From: Nocardioides sp. WS12 | Lineage (GTDB): Bacteria; Actinomycetota; Actinomycetes; Propionibacteriales; Nocardioidaceae | Assembly (NCBI RefSeq): GCF_014108865.1 | Contig: NZ_CP053928.1 | Location: forward strand, 4,898,001 to 4,962,000 | Length of the DNA: 64,000 bases | Direction of reading: 5' to 3' | Shown: positions 17,226 to 26,203 of the stretch, piece by piece | Layout: the number at the start of each line of letters is the position of its first letter | Numbering within the stretch: the stretch's first letter is position 1 | The notes under the pieces: generated by a model | The model's database searches: none | The model's input: the letters and a program-made list of their open reading frames with translations, nothing else | Told to the model about the DNA's origin: nothing | Made by a program: the position numbers and the translations under genes

Positions 17226-18308
17226 ATGCGTCTCGTCGTGGATGCGGTCGTTGGGCTCCCCGGCAGCGTGGCGATCGTGCTTGAACACCTCACCAGGGGT
17301 TGGTCGGAGACCTTCCCCGAGGATGAGATCACCGTCCTGTTCGGACCGGAGAGCCACCGCTTCCCGCTCCCCGACGGCGTTCGTGCAGAAGTGCTCGAAC
17401 GGCCGCGTGGACCGGTCGGTGGCCTGTGGCTGCGGTCGGTGTCGATCCGTCGCGCTGCGAAGCGACTGCGGGCGGACGCCGTCCTCGTCGGCGTACCTGC
17501 CTCTGCCCTGGCCGGCACCCGTGCTCCCCGCGGCGTGATCCTCTACGACCTCCGCTTCGAACTGCGACCCGACCAGTTCTCCCGCAAGGCCCGTATTGCC
17601 CGCACCATCTCGTGGGCATGGAGCCTGCGGATGGCGGACGGCATCTTCACCATCTCGGAGCGAACGCTCACCGACTTCCGCGACCTGCACCCGGTGCTGT
17701 CCGCCCGTGCCGTCGCAGCGCCGCTCGGCTCCGACCATGCCCTCGCGTGGAACCGCCCGCCCGCTGGCGATCGGCCCTACGCCATCGCGTTCGGGCACTT
17801 CAGCAACAAGAACGCCGACGCGGTGATTGCCGGCTGGGCGGAGTTCTGTGCGGCGTCCGGACCGGAGGGCCCGGGCTGGCTGCTCCGTCTCGTCGGCATG
17901 GGATCGGCCGACCGGGCTGCCGCCACCGAAGAAGTACGACGTCTCGGCATCGAGGAGCACGTCGAACTGATGCCGTGGCTGGACGACGAAGCGTTCCAGT
18001 CCTGCTTCACCGGCGCGGGCCTGGTCGTGTTCCCCTCGGACTTCGAGGGCTTCGGACTCCCCGCGGCGGAGGCGCTGCGCCTCGGCATCCCGACTCTCAT
18101 CTCCGCCGACCCGGCTCTCGCCGAGGTCACGGGCGGTCACGCGATCACGGTCCGCTCCACCACGGCCGCAGATCTGGCGGACGGCATCCGCAGCGCCCTG
18201 GCGCTCACCCCGGAGCAGCTCGCCGCAGGCCAGTCGTTCGCCCAGGCGTTCACCTGGCGACGTACCGCCGAAATCATCAGGGCGGGGTTGCCGCACGCGG
18301 GTCGGTGA
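17226..18308 (+). CDS. GT4 family glycosyltransferase
   Basis: A 360-residue GT-B enzyme. The N-terminal domain starts MRLVVDAVVGLPGSV. The C-terminal nucleotide-sugar site has FPSDFEGFGLPAAEAL, the EX7E motif of GT4. AFGHFSNKNADAVIAGW marks the start of the second domain. A frame open from 15999 is antisense to the gmd and FkbM genes and is not coding before 17226. A GDP-sugar donor fits the adjacent gmd gene but is not proven. Confidence 0.88.
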   Translation: MRLVVDAVVGLPGSVAIVLEHLTRGWSETFPEDEITVLFGPESHRFPLPDGVRAEVLERPRGPVGGLWLRSVSIRRAAKRLRADAVLVGVPASALAGTRAPRGVILYDLRFELRPDQFSRKARIARTISWAWSLRMADGIFTISERTLTDFRDLHPVLSARAVAAPLGSDHALAWNRPPAGDRPYAIAFGHFSNKNADAVIAGWAEFCAASGPEGPGWLLRLVGMGSADRAAATEEVRRLGIEEHVELMPWLDDEAFQSCFTGAGLVVFPSDFEGFGLPAAEALRLGIPTLISADPALAEVTGGHAITVRSTTAADLADGIRSALALTPEQLAAGQSFAQAFTWRRTAEIIRAGLPHAGR

Positions 18309-18356
18309 CCTGCTGCTGTACTACCGTCCGACATTCCACCGCATCGGGAGAACGTG

Positions 18357-19262
18357 ATGACCAACTCGCACGACTGCCCTGCCTGCGCGGGACCTCGCGT
18401 CCGCACGGCAGTCGCCTCCCGGGCAACCGGCCGGCGCATCAGCACCTGCCAGGACTGTGGTGTGCACTTCTGGCACGACCACGAGGACGCCGAACGCCTC
18501 GAGGCGATCGAGCTCCAGATCGAGTGGTCGGACGACGACTACAGCAACTGGGTCGACATCAAGCGCGAGCAGGTCGGACCGGAGGCCTGGCGCGAGGCGC
18601 TCGGCTGGGTCCGCGACGCCCTGCCGAACCGGCCCGCCGGCACGGCACCGGTGATGTACGACGTCGGCGCGGGTGACGGCGAGTTCCTCAGCGTCGCGCG
18701 CGACGACTTCGGCTTCTCGGTCACCGGCAACGAGATCGTCGCGGGTGCGGTGAAGCTGGCCAAGGACCGCCACGACGTCGACCTCGACCTCGGCGACCTG
18801 TCCAGCCTCGGCCACGTCGAGGACGTCGACGCCGTCACACTGTGGTGCGTGCTGGCGCATGTCACGGACACGGACCAGTTGCTCGCCGACACCCACACGA
18901 TGCTGCGCCCCGGTGGCGTCCTGTTCCTGCAGACGCCGCACTGGACGAAGGCCGACACGATGGCCCACGCCGCGAAGCGCGCCACCTTCGGTCGGTTCAG
19001 CAAGGTGCCCGACCGCCGGATCGCCCAGCACCACTGGATCCTGCACACCCGCGAGAGCATCACGGCGCAGCTCACCCGACTCGGGTTCGTCGACATCGTC
19101 GCGGAGCCACGGCTGCGCTACACGCTCACGTCGGAGGCGTACATCGCCTCGATGAACCCGCCGAAGTGGTCGATCCGTCCGGCAGCCAGGTTGCTGGACC
19201 GGCTGATCGCCAGCCCGGTCGCGCCGCGCATCGTGCTCGACGTGCGGGCCCGCAAGGCCTAA
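18357..19262 (+). CDS. SAM-dependent methyltransferase with N-terminal zinc ribbon
   Basis: A 301-residue protein. An N-terminal Cys4 cluster (CPAC at about 7-10, CQDC at about 32-35) resembles a zinc ribbon. The methyltransferase core has MYDVGAGDGEFLSVA, LWCVLAHVTD and LRPGGVLFLQTP. This order is common in sugar C- or N-methyltransferase-like proteins of polysaccharide loci. The ATG at 18357 is chosen over the adjoining GTG (18354) because GGGAGA is better spaced. The end overlaps the convergent dehydratase-like gene by 4 bases. Confidence 0.84.
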   Translation: MTNSHDCPACAGPRVRTAVASRATGRRISTCQDCGVHFWHDHEDAERLEAIELQIEWSDDDYSNWVDIKREQVGPEAWREALGWVRDALPNRPAGTAPVMYDVGAGDGEFLSVARDDFGFSVTGNEIVAGAVKLAKDRHDVDLDLGDLSSLGHVEDVDAVTLWCVLAHVTDTDQLLADTHTMLRPGGVLFLQTPHWTKADTMAHAAKRATFGRFSKVPDRRIAQHHWILHTRESITAQLTRLGFVDIVAEPRLRYTLTSEAYIASMNPPKWSIRPAARLLDRLIASPVAPRIVLDVRARKA

Positions 19263-20248
19263 CGCGTCTCGCGCTCGGGGAGCGGAAGCTTCCCGAGGTA
19301 GGCCTCGGCCTCGTCGACACCTGAGCGCAGCCGAGCCAGGTCCGCGGCGACCATGGCGTCGATGGTCTCCTCGAACGTCCTCGTCGCGCGCCACCCGATC
19401 GCCGCTGCGGCGGGCTCGGGGTCCGCGACCATCACCGCAGTGTCGGCCGGCCGCACGAGCGAGGGGTCCTGGTCGACGTACCCCTCGGCACCATCGAGAC
19501 CGGCAGCAACAAAGGCGCGTTCGACGAGATCCACCAACCGGCGCGGATCACCGGTGCCGATGGGCAGGTCGACGGGAACGTCGGCCGCGACCATCAGCCG
19601 GATCGCTTCGACGTAGTCGCCCGCAAAGCCCCAGTCCCGTACGACGTCGAGGTTGCCGAGGACCAGACGATCGCGTCGGCCCAGCGCGATCTCCGCCGCG
19701 CCCTGGGTGATCTTGCGGCTCACGAACGTGACTGCGCGCAACGGGCTCTCGTGGATGTAGAGACGACCGATCGATGCAGCCAGCCCGCGGTCCCGCGCGT
19801 CGCGCACCACGTCCTCGGCCGCAGCCTTGGAACGTGCGTACGGACTGGCGGTTGCGTCTCCGCTGACCTCGGCCGACGACGCCTGGAACAGGTGGACCTG
19901 TCGGCCGGTGCGGTCACGCTGCGCCAGGAGCGCCTCGACCAGGATCTCCACCGCAGTCTGGTTGACGGCCTTCGTCAGCTCGGGCTCGTGCCAACTGCGC
20001 CCGACCGAGCTCACCGCCGCCAGGTTGTAGACCTCGTCGGGCTCGACCTCGGCGACGAGCGCACGCAGGCCGACTCCGTCGCGCAGGTCGAGCGAACGCA
20101 ACTCGGCGCCGGCGAGATAGACGTGACGGGGCTGGTTGTCGACAGGACCGGAGACGGTCCCGACTACGCGGATACCGTCCGCAAGGAGGGATCGCGCGAG
20201 GTAGATTCCGTCCTGCCCCGCGACGCCGGTGACGAGGGCAGTGCGCAC
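19259..20248 (-). CDS. GDP-mannose 4,6-dehydratase paralogue (NDP-sugar SDR)
   Basis: A 329-residue extended SDR clearly related to Gmd: TGVAGQDGIYLARSL, QASSAEVSG, SPYARSKAAAE (Tyr-X3-Lys), HESPLRAVTFVSRK and LDVVRDWGFAGDYVEA. It differs from the Gmd at 16206 at the substrate-contact region: the GLVRRSS motif is replaced by GTVSGPVDN. It may act on another NDP-sugar or be a reductase partner (Rmd-like). The GTG at 20248 lies 7 bases after TACACT, so the transcript is likely leaderless. Confidence 0.82.
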   Translation of the reverse strand: MRTALVTGVAGQDGIYLARSLLADGIRVVGTVSGPVDNQPRHVYLAGAELRSLDLRDGVGLRALVAEVEPDEVYNLAAVSSVGRSWHEPELTKAVNQTAVEILVEALLAQRDRTGRQVHLFQASSAEVSGDATASPYARSKAAAEDVVRDARDRGLAASIGRLYIHESPLRAVTFVSRKITQGAAEIALGRRDRLVLGNLDVVRDWGFAGDYVEAIRLMVAADVPVDLPIGTGDPRRLVDLVERAFVAAGLDGAEGYVDQDPSLVRPADTAVMVADPEPAAAAIGWRATRTFEETIDAMVAADLARLRSGVDEAEAYLGKLPLPERETR

Positions 20249-20255
20249 AGGCGCG

Positions 20256-20261
20256 AGTGTA
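20256..20261 (-). promoter_or_regulatory. -10 element for a leaderless transcript
   Basis: On the minus strand this reads TACACT, close to the TATAAT-like consensus, 7 bases before the GTG at 20248. No Shine-Dalgarno sequence is present. Confidence 0.6.
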
Positions 20262-20397
20262 GGAGACGACAAACCGGCACACCTGCCGGGAGTCGACCCC
20301 CACCTTCCCGCGACGCCGTGACGCTGTGCTGGTCTAGTCGTTGGTAGGTCATCGCTGGGGGGCGGTTTCACACCATTCAGATCCTGAGGAGAATTTC

Positions 20398-21381
20398 ATG
20401 AGTTCGGGCCCCGTAGACGTCCTGGTAGCCGGTGGCGGCGGATTCATCGGAGGACATCTCGTCGCTGATCTCCTCGCCCAGGGCAAGACCGTCCGGTCGA
20501 TCGACGTCAAGCCGATCGACGAGTGGTACCAGGTGCACCCGGACGCGCAGAACGGTGTCGGCGACCTCTCGCTGCTCGCCGACGCCGAAGCGGCCACCGC
20601 GGGAGCCCGCGAGGTCTACATGCTCGCGGCCGACATGGGCGGCATGGGCTTCATCGAGAACAACAAGGCGCTGTGCATGCTGACGGTGCTCACCAGCACC
20701 CACATGCTCCAGGCGGCCAAGAAGTTCGACGTCGAGCGTTATTTCTACTCCTCGTCCGCATGCGTCTACGCCGCGGACAAGCAGACCGACACCGCCGTCA
20801 CGGCGCTCAAGGAGTCCGACGCCTACCCCGCGCAGCCCGAGGACGGCTACGGCTGGGAGAAGCTCTTCTCCGAGCGGATGGCCCGCCACTTCACCGAGGA
20901 CTACGGCCTCATCACCCGCACCGCCCGCTACCACAACGTCTACGGCCCCGAGGGCACGTGGACCGGCGGTCGCGAGAAGGCGCCGGCCGCGGTGTGCCGC
21001 AAGATCGCCGAGGCGGTCATCACCGGCCGCCACGAGCTCGAGATCTGGGGAGACGGCGAGCAGACCCGCAGCTTCATGTACGTCGACGACTGCGTGGACG
21101 GATCCCAGCGGATCCTGGCCAGTGGCCTCGAGGAGCCCATCAACCTCGGCTCGGCCGAGCTGGTCTCCATCAACCAGCTCTACTCGATCGTCGAAGAGAT
21201 CGCCGGCATCAAGTGCGAGCGCAAGTACGACCTCAGCGCACCCCAGGGCGTGCGGGGTCGTAACTCCGACAACACGATGATCAACGAGGTCTTCCAGTGG
21301 GAGCCGTCGATCACGCTCGCCGACGGTCTGGCCAAGACCTATGCCTGGGTGTACGACCAGGTCAAGCGCGCACACGGCTGA
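20398..21381 (+). CDS. GDP-mannose 3,5-epimerase-like SDR
   Basis: A 327-residue extended SDR. AGGGGFIGGHL is the NAD site. LAADMGGMGFIENNKA, followed by YFYSSSACVYA and YGWEKLFSERMARHF (catalytic Tyr/Lys), closely matches plant-type GDP-mannose 3,5-epimerase, including the MGGMGFI stretch that lines the active site. RYHNVYGPEGTWTGGREKAPAA also fits. Such enzymes make GDP-L-galactose and GDP-L-gulose. The ATG has GAGGAG seven bases upstream. Confidence 0.85.
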   Translation: MSSGPVDVLVAGGGGFIGGHLVADLLAQGKTVRSIDVKPIDEWYQVHPDAQNGVGDLSLLADAEAATAGAREVYMLAADMGGMGFIENNKALCMLTVLTSTHMLQAAKKFDVERYFYSSSACVYAADKQTDTAVTALKESDAYPAQPEDGYGWEKLFSERMARHFTEDYGLITRTARYHNVYGPEGTWTGGREKAPAAVCRKIAEAVITGRHELEIWGDGEQTRSFMYVDDCVDGSQRILASGLEEPINLGSAELVSINQLYSIVEEIAGIKCERKYDLSAPQGVRGRNSDNTMINEVFQWEPSITLADGLAKTYAWVYDQVKRAHG

Positions 21382-21395
21382 CGAGGACTGAGCAG

Positions 21396-22616
21396 TTGCG
21401 GATTCTGGTCCACGACCACAGCGGACATCCCTTCCAGGCCGAGCTCAGTCGCGAGCTCGCCCGTCGGGGGCATGACGTCACGCACTCGTACGTCGAGGGC
21501 TACGTGTCCGGCAAGGGCAAGCTCGAGGCCGCGCCCGGCGAGACGATCACCTTCGAGGGCATCGGCGGCGCCAAGCTGATCGACAACCAGCGGATGGCCC
21601 AGCGCCTCGTGCGCGAGACCCGCCGCGGCTTCGAACTGGTCCGCCACGTGCGCCGGGCGAATCCCGACATCACGATGATGTCGAACGTGCAGATCCCGAC
21701 CCTGGTGATCTTCGCGCTCGCCATGGCCGTGCTGCGCAAGCCGTGGGTGCTGTGGCACCAGGACGTCTACGCCATCGCGGTGAAGTCGTTCAGCGGCAGC
21801 AAGCTGCCGAAGCACTTCGCCGCCGTGGCGTGGGCCTTCGAGGTCGCCGAGCGCTGGTGCTCCCGGCGCGCTGCAGCGATCGTCGTGATCGCCTCGTCCT
21901 TCGTCCCCGTCCACGAGAAGTGGGGTACGGCGGACAAGGTCACCGTGATCCCGAACTGGGCGCCGCTCGACGAGATCGTGCCGGTCGACCGGAAGAACGA
22001 CTGGGCCACCGAGAACAACGTCGACGACGTCCGCACCCTGCTCTACTCCGGCACGCTCGGCCTCAAGCACAACCCCGAACTCCTGGTCCACCTCGCGAAG
22101 GCGACCGCCGACGCCGGCCAGCCGGTCCGACTGGTCGTCGTGAACTCCGGCCCCGCGGTCGACGTACTGCGTGCGGAAGCGGAGCGGCTGGACGTGCCGA
22201 TCACCCTGCTGCCGTTCCAGCCCTATGAACGCTTGCCGGAGGTGCTCGGCAGCGGCGATGTCCTCGTCGTCCTGCTCGAGAAGGAGGCCGGGGCGTTCTC
22301 GGTCCCGTCCAAGACCCTGTCCTACCTGTGCGCCGGACGGCCGGTGTTGGGCCTGATGCCGGCCGAGAACCTCGCTTCCTCCCTCGTGACCCGTGCGGGC
22401 GGGCTCGTACTGCCGCCTGAAGGGGCCTCCGTGGCCGAGGCCGGTGCCTGGCTGGTCCAGGTCCTCCAGGACGACGAGATGCGCACCGAACTCGGCGAGG
22501 CCTCCCGTGATCTCGCGGAGCAGGAGTTCGCCCTCGACGGCTGCGCCACGAAGTTCGAGGGACTCCTTCGCACCCATGTTCGAGCGCGTGGAACGGGTTC
22601 GTCCCGCCTCAGCTGA
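21396..22616 (+). CDS. GT4 family glycosyltransferase (WbuB-like)
   Basis: A 406-residue GT-B enzyme. LVHDHSGHPFQAELSREL begins the first domain; a hydrophobic stretch (about 108-120) may touch the membrane. The second domain has VTVIPNWAPLDEI, LLYSGTLGLKHNPELL and an EKEAGAFSVPSKTLSYLCAG segment typical of WbuB-like fucosaminyl transferases. The TTG at 21396 lies 14 bases after the epimerase stop with GAGGA upstream, suggesting co-transcription. Confidence 0.86.
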   Translation: MRILVHDHSGHPFQAELSRELARRGHDVTHSYVEGYVSGKGKLEAAPGETITFEGIGGAKLIDNQRMAQRLVRETRRGFELVRHVRRANPDITMMSNVQIPTLVIFALAMAVLRKPWVLWHQDVYAIAVKSFSGSKLPKHFAAVAWAFEVAERWCSRRAAAIVVIASSFVPVHEKWGTADKVTVIPNWAPLDEIVPVDRKNDWATENNVDDVRTLLYSGTLGLKHNPELLVHLAKATADAGQPVRLVVVNSGPAVDVLRAEAERLDVPITLLPFQPYERLPEVLGSGDVLVVLLEKEAGAFSVPSKTLSYLCAGRPVLGLMPAENLASSLVTRAGGLVLPPEGASVAEAGAWLVQVLQDDEMRTELGEASRDLAEQEFALDGCATKFEGLLRTHVRARGTGSSRLS

Positions 22617-22746
22617 AGGTCTCACCTTTAATCCTGCAAGTGATTCGTACCCCATCGCCCACTCGCTCGTTGGGCTGGGTGCAGGGTCCCCCACCCCGCA
22701 TCGGGACGACCACAACTCGGGTCTGGTCTGTGGCAGGAGGTATCAG

Positions 22747-23451
22747 TTGAAGAAGCGCGCGTTCGACGTCGTCGTGATCAGCCTGGCCGCCGTCGTTTGG
22801 GTACCCGTGGTGGCCGTGGCCTCCATGGCCGTGCTCCTCTTCTCAGGTCGACCCATCTTCTATCGCTCCCGCCGCTGGGTGGGCCCGACGACCGTCATCG
22901 AGATGGTCAAGCTCCGCGTGATGGTGCGCGACGCCCACAAGGTCACGGCCCCCGTCGACAGCGGCCGGTTCCTCAACACCCCGCACGACTCCCCGCTCTA
23001 CACTCCGATCGGCCGCGTGCTCGACCGGCTCGGGCTCAACGAGATCCCCCAGTTCGTGCACGTCCTCAAGGGCGAGATGAGCATCGTCGGCGCCCGCCCC
23101 CTGACCGATGTCGTTCGCGGTGCACTCACCGACCAGCACGCCGACATCGACTCGCGCTGGGAGACCCCGGCCGGTCTGACCGGACTGCCGCAGCTCGTCG
23201 GACGGTGCTCGCTGACCGACGACCAGCGCCTGGCCCTGGAGTCGGCGTACTCCCGTCAGAGCGCAGCCAGCCCGAGCATCGCGCTCGACTTCAAGATCCT
23301 GCTGTTCACGGTCCTCGTCACCTTCGGTCTCCGCAAGCCGATGTCGTTCGACGAGGCCCTCCAGCTCGCGGCCCCGCGCCGCCAGCGCACGACGGTGCAC
23401 ATGTCCGACCTGGCGCCCCAGCACTACGGCGCCGAGGCCGACGTCGCCTGA
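22747..23451 (+). CDS. undecaprenyl-phosphate sugar phosphotransferase (initiating transferase)
   Basis: A 234-residue bacterial sugar transferase of the PglC/WcaJ-C type, which attaches the first sugar-phosphate to undecaprenyl phosphate. KRAFDVVVISLAAVVWVPVV is the re-entrant membrane helix. LGLNEIPQFVHVLKGEMSIVGARPL is the family core motif. The TTG at 22747 has AGGAGG seven bases upstream, a strong site that decides the start. The 130 bases before it hold no other gene. Confidence 0.92.
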   Translation: MKKRAFDVVVISLAAVVWVPVVAVASMAVLLFSGRPIFYRSRRWVGPTTVIEMVKLRVMVRDAHKVTAPVDSGRFLNTPHDSPLYTPIGRVLDRLGLNEIPQFVHVLKGEMSIVGARPLTDVVRGALTDQHADIDSRWETPAGLTGLPQLVGRCSLTDDQRLALESAYSRQSAASPSIALDFKILLFTVLVTFGLRKPMSFDEALQLAAPRRQRTTVHMSDLAPQHYGAEADVA

Positions 23452-23482
23452 GGGCCGCTCGGCCAACGACCAGACGAAACAG

Positions 23483-23516
23483 AACGGCGGCGCACCCCGA
23501 GGGGTGCGCCGCCGTT
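23483..23516. terminator. intrinsic terminator between convergent genes
   Basis: AACGGCGGCGCACCCC (23483-23498) and GGGGTGCGCCGCCGTT (23501-23516) form a perfect 16-bp inverted repeat with almost no loop. On the plus strand it is followed by TCTGCTTT. It lies after the sugar transferase and before the end of the leftward methyltransferase, so it may serve both. Confidence 0.85.
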
Positions 23517-23540
23517 TCTGCTTTCCGGCCGGTGGGCCGG

Positions 23541-24254
23541 TCAGCGCATCTGGATCGCGACCTGGCCGAAGTAGTACCAGGAGTGGGCCAGGACGTCGTA
23601 CTCACGCTGGTAGGCGGAGCAGTAGTTCTCCAAGGCCTGGAACTCGTTGAGCACCGATGAGAACTCGTCGAAGACCACGATCGTGCCGGGCACCAGCAGG
23701 GCGTTGAGGCGGGTCAGGACGTAGAGCGCCGAGGAGTAGAGGTCAGCGTCGATGTGAACGATCAACTGCGACTCGGGCGTGAACTTCTCCAGGAACGGGT
23801 CGACGCTCTCCTGGAACCAGCCGGCGATGAACTCGACGCGGTCGTCCTCGATGTCCGGCAGGGCGCCGTTGACGTCGAAGTGCGCCTTGACCATCTTGTT
23901 GTCGAACCGCTTCCAGGTCTCGGGCAGACCCTCGAAGGAGTCGAACCCGTAGAACCGGGAATCCGCGTTCTTGTTGAGGTTGGCCCAGTGACGCAGCGAG
24001 TTGCCCTCGAACACCCCGAACTCGAGGTAGTCGACCGGGTTGTCGCCGATCAGCGTCTCGTGGAGGTGGTCGTACATCTCTTCGCGGTGGTCGAAGGCCG
24101 GCGTGCCTGCCGGGACGTGCTCACGGCGCCACGTCTCGATCTTGGGCAGGTTGACGATGGTGTCCAGCCGGAGGCTGTCTCTGCCCACCTTGGCAATGAC
24201 AACCTTCGACTTGAGGCGAGCATTCGCCATGGCGCGCTGAACTGCAGAAGGCAT
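23541..24254 (-). CDS. TylF/MycF-like O-methyltransferase
   Basis: A 237-residue metal-dependent methyltransferase of the macrocin O-methyltransferase type. YLEFGVFEGNSLRHWANL is the SAM motif, FYGFDSFEGLPETW follows, and HIDADLYSSALYVL holds the metal-binding acidic residues. Relatives methylate sugar hydroxyls. The ATG has GGAG about 8 bases upstream. It is separated from the upstream polymerase-like gene by about 120 bases with no other gene. Confidence 0.88.
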   Translation of the reverse strand: MPSAVQRAMANARLKSKVVIAKVGRDSLRLDTIVNLPKIETWRREHVPAGTPAFDHREEMYDHLHETLIGDNPVDYLEFGVFEGNSLRHWANLNKNADSRFYGFDSFEGLPETWKRFDNKMVKAHFDVNGALPDIEDDRVEFIAGWFQESVDPFLEKFTPESQLIVHIDADLYSSALYVLTRLNALLVPGTIVVFDEFSSVLNEFQALENYCSAYQREYDVLAHSWYYFGQVAIQMR

Positions 24255-24376
24255 GTGGGGTCACTCCGCGCGGCGATGTCGGGAGGGCGCCGCTTCCGGC
24301 AGAAGCATAAGGGCTGCCGGACCGCTCCACCTGAACTTGGACAGGGTTGGTCAGCCGAACCGATCGGGTGGCGTGA

Positions 24377-25717
24377 TCAGCGGGTCACGAGCGCGGTCTT
24401 CGCGGCCGGTTTCTTCTTGTCGGAGGTCATCCGCACCTGGATGGCAAGCAGGATCGCGGGCGCCATGGGCACCCAGAGGGTCCGGTCCTCGAGGCCGGGG
24501 AACGTCGGCGTGATGGCGATGAACGCCCACACGACGTACCCCAGACGCCGGTTCGGATGGTTGCCGATGATCGGGCGCGCCAAGGTGAACAGCACCAGGA
24601 AATAGCCGAGCAGGCCGATCACGCCGACGCTCGAGGCGACCCCGAGCACGACGTTGTGGACGTACAGCGCTTCCGAGAACCCGTTGCCGACCAACGGATG
24701 CTGCAGGAACAGGTTGATGCCGAAGTCCTGGGCCTCGGTGCGGGCCCGGTCGGCGCCGATCGCGTCGGCCGAGCCGGCAAGGCGGGCCAGCGCCGACCCC
24801 TCGCCCGAGTTGCCGATGACGAAAGGAAGCGAGAAGACGAACAGCGCGCCCAGGATGGCGAGCACGAAACCCTTGAGGGCGGAGCGCTCGACGAAGGGGA
24901 TCATCAGTACCAGTCCGGCGATCACGGCGGCCGCCGCGCGGCTACCGCTCGCCAGAACGGAGCCGACACTCGCAGCCATCGCCAGCGCCACCAGGGCGCG
25001 GTACCAGACCGCGTCGTTGCGACGCCAGAGGTACATCAGGGTCGCGAACGCCATCACGCCGGCGCCACCGAACTCGTTCGTGTGGTGGGACAGGCCCTGG
25101 TAGCGGTTGCCGACCGCACCGCCGATCGGCGCGTAGGCGATGCTGATCATCTGCCCCGCGACGTAGCTCCAGAGGAGGACGTCGATCATCTTCCAGGTCG
25201 GTGCCCACAACGCGAACAGGCCGAGCAGGCCGAGGATGACGACCAGCCACTGCACGAACTGAATGGCGCTGAACAGCGGATCCGGGGAGAACAGGGTCGA
25301 CAGCGTGCCCGTGATCAGGATCAGCGAGATGCCGATCGTGTAGGCCAGCGGCAGTCGCAGGGAGCGCCGCAAGAGCGTCGGGACCAGGAGCATCACCGCG
25401 AGGCCGAACAGGAGGTCCGTGGGCGTGATGGGGCTTTCCGCGCCGCCGGGCGCAATGCCCTTGTTCATGGGCGCGGTGGCGAACGCCCCCATCATCGCGA
25501 AGAAGGCGAGCCGCTCCCGGCCGAGCACGGCCAACAGGAGCAAGAGGACAGCCAGCATGCCCGCGGCGACGGCCGCGATCGGGCCGCGGGCCGCGATGTA
25601 GACGAGGCCGAGCGCGACCAGGACCAGGAGGCCGGTGACCAGGCGCGTTTCGAGGACGCCGGTCGTGCCGTCACCGGACGGCGCCTTCGGCGGCCGCGCG
25701 ACTGTCTGGTTCGGCAC
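24377..25717 (-). CDS. O-antigen polymerase/ligase-like membrane protein (Wzy/WaaL)
   Basis: A 446-residue protein with about 12 membrane segments. The large periplasmic loop contains GNRYQGLSHHTNEFGGAG and DFGINLFLQHPLVGNGFSEALYVHN, the His/Gly-rich pattern of the Wzy_C/O-antigen ligase family. It would join repeat units or attach the polymer to its acceptor. The GTG at 25717 follows AGAGGAG closely; a GTG at 25732 is an alternative. The in-frame extension to 25891 is unlikely to be translated. Confidence 0.86.
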   Translation of the reverse strand: MPNQTVARPPKAPSGDGTTGVLETRLVTGLLVLVALGLVYIAARGPIAAVAAGMLAVLLLLLAVLGRERLAFFAMMGAFATAPMNKGIAPGGAESPITPTDLLFGLAVMLLVPTLLRRSLRLPLAYTIGISLILITGTLSTLFSPDPLFSAIQFVQWLVVILGLLGLFALWAPTWKMIDVLLWSYVAGQMISIAYAPIGGAVGNRYQGLSHHTNEFGGAGVMAFATLMYLWRRNDAVWYRALVALAMAASVGSVLASGSRAAAAVIAGLVLMIPFVERSALKGFVLAILGALFVFSLPFVIGNSGEGSALARLAGSADAIGADRARTEAQDFGINLFLQHPLVGNGFSEALYVHNVVLGVASSVGVIGLLGYFLVLFTLARPIIGNHPNRRLGYVVWAFIAITPTFPGLEDRTLWVPMAPAILLAIQVRMTSDKKKPAAKTALVTR

Positions 25718-25799
25718 TGGTCTCCTCTGCACGGGGGTCGTCTCACGGGACGACCGGGGCGAGTCTAACGGTGCGTGCGCCCCGTGCGAGGGAGTGTGT

Positions 25800-26075
25800 T
25801 CATCCCCCGGCGAACGGCGGCAGGAACTCCACCGTGTCCCCCGGGCGTACGACGACCTCGGCCGGGTCTCCGGACGACACCGGACGGTCACCGATCAACA
25901 CCGAGCACGCCTTGACGACGTCGGGAAGGCGGCCGTCCGGGTGGCGACGCACGATCTCGGCGACCAGTTCGGTCAGCGAGACCGGGCCCGGGACATCGAT
26001 GTCCTCCTCGGGCACTCCGGCAGCAGATCGTGCGGCCGCCCAGTAGCGGACCCGGATGACCTGCATCTCATTCAC
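25800..26075 (-). CDS. MoaD/ThiS-family sulfur-carrier protein
   Basis: A 91-residue ubiquitin-like protein ending in Gly-Gly (FLPPFAGG), the residue pair that is adenylated and thiocarboxylated in MoaD and ThiS. RVRYWAAARSAAGVPEE begins the beta-grasp fold. The GTG start follows AAGGA. No other molybdopterin gene is nearby. It is divergent from glnR, so it may be nitrogen-regulated (nitrate reductase needs molybdopterin); this is an inference. Confidence 0.88.
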   Translation of the reverse strand: MNEMQVIRVRYWAAARSAAGVPEEDIDVPGPVSLTELVAEIVRRHPDGRLPDVVKACSVLIGDRPVSSGDPAEVVVRPGDTVEFLPPFAGG

Positions 26076-26203
26076 CGTGCTGTCCTTCCCCGTTGCACCA
26101 TTGTTTCGGTATCGTCCCCCATAGGAAAACCGGCCGGGGCCCAGCGTTGCGTTTCGGTCTCACACCCGGCACGCGCCCAAGCGCTGCCAGTGAGGAGACC
26201 AGA

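Noticed and set aside
20428..21375. Long minus-strand frame opposite the epimerase
   Set aside because: Antisense shadow; the plus strand has a clear Shine-Dalgarno sequence and full SDR motifs.
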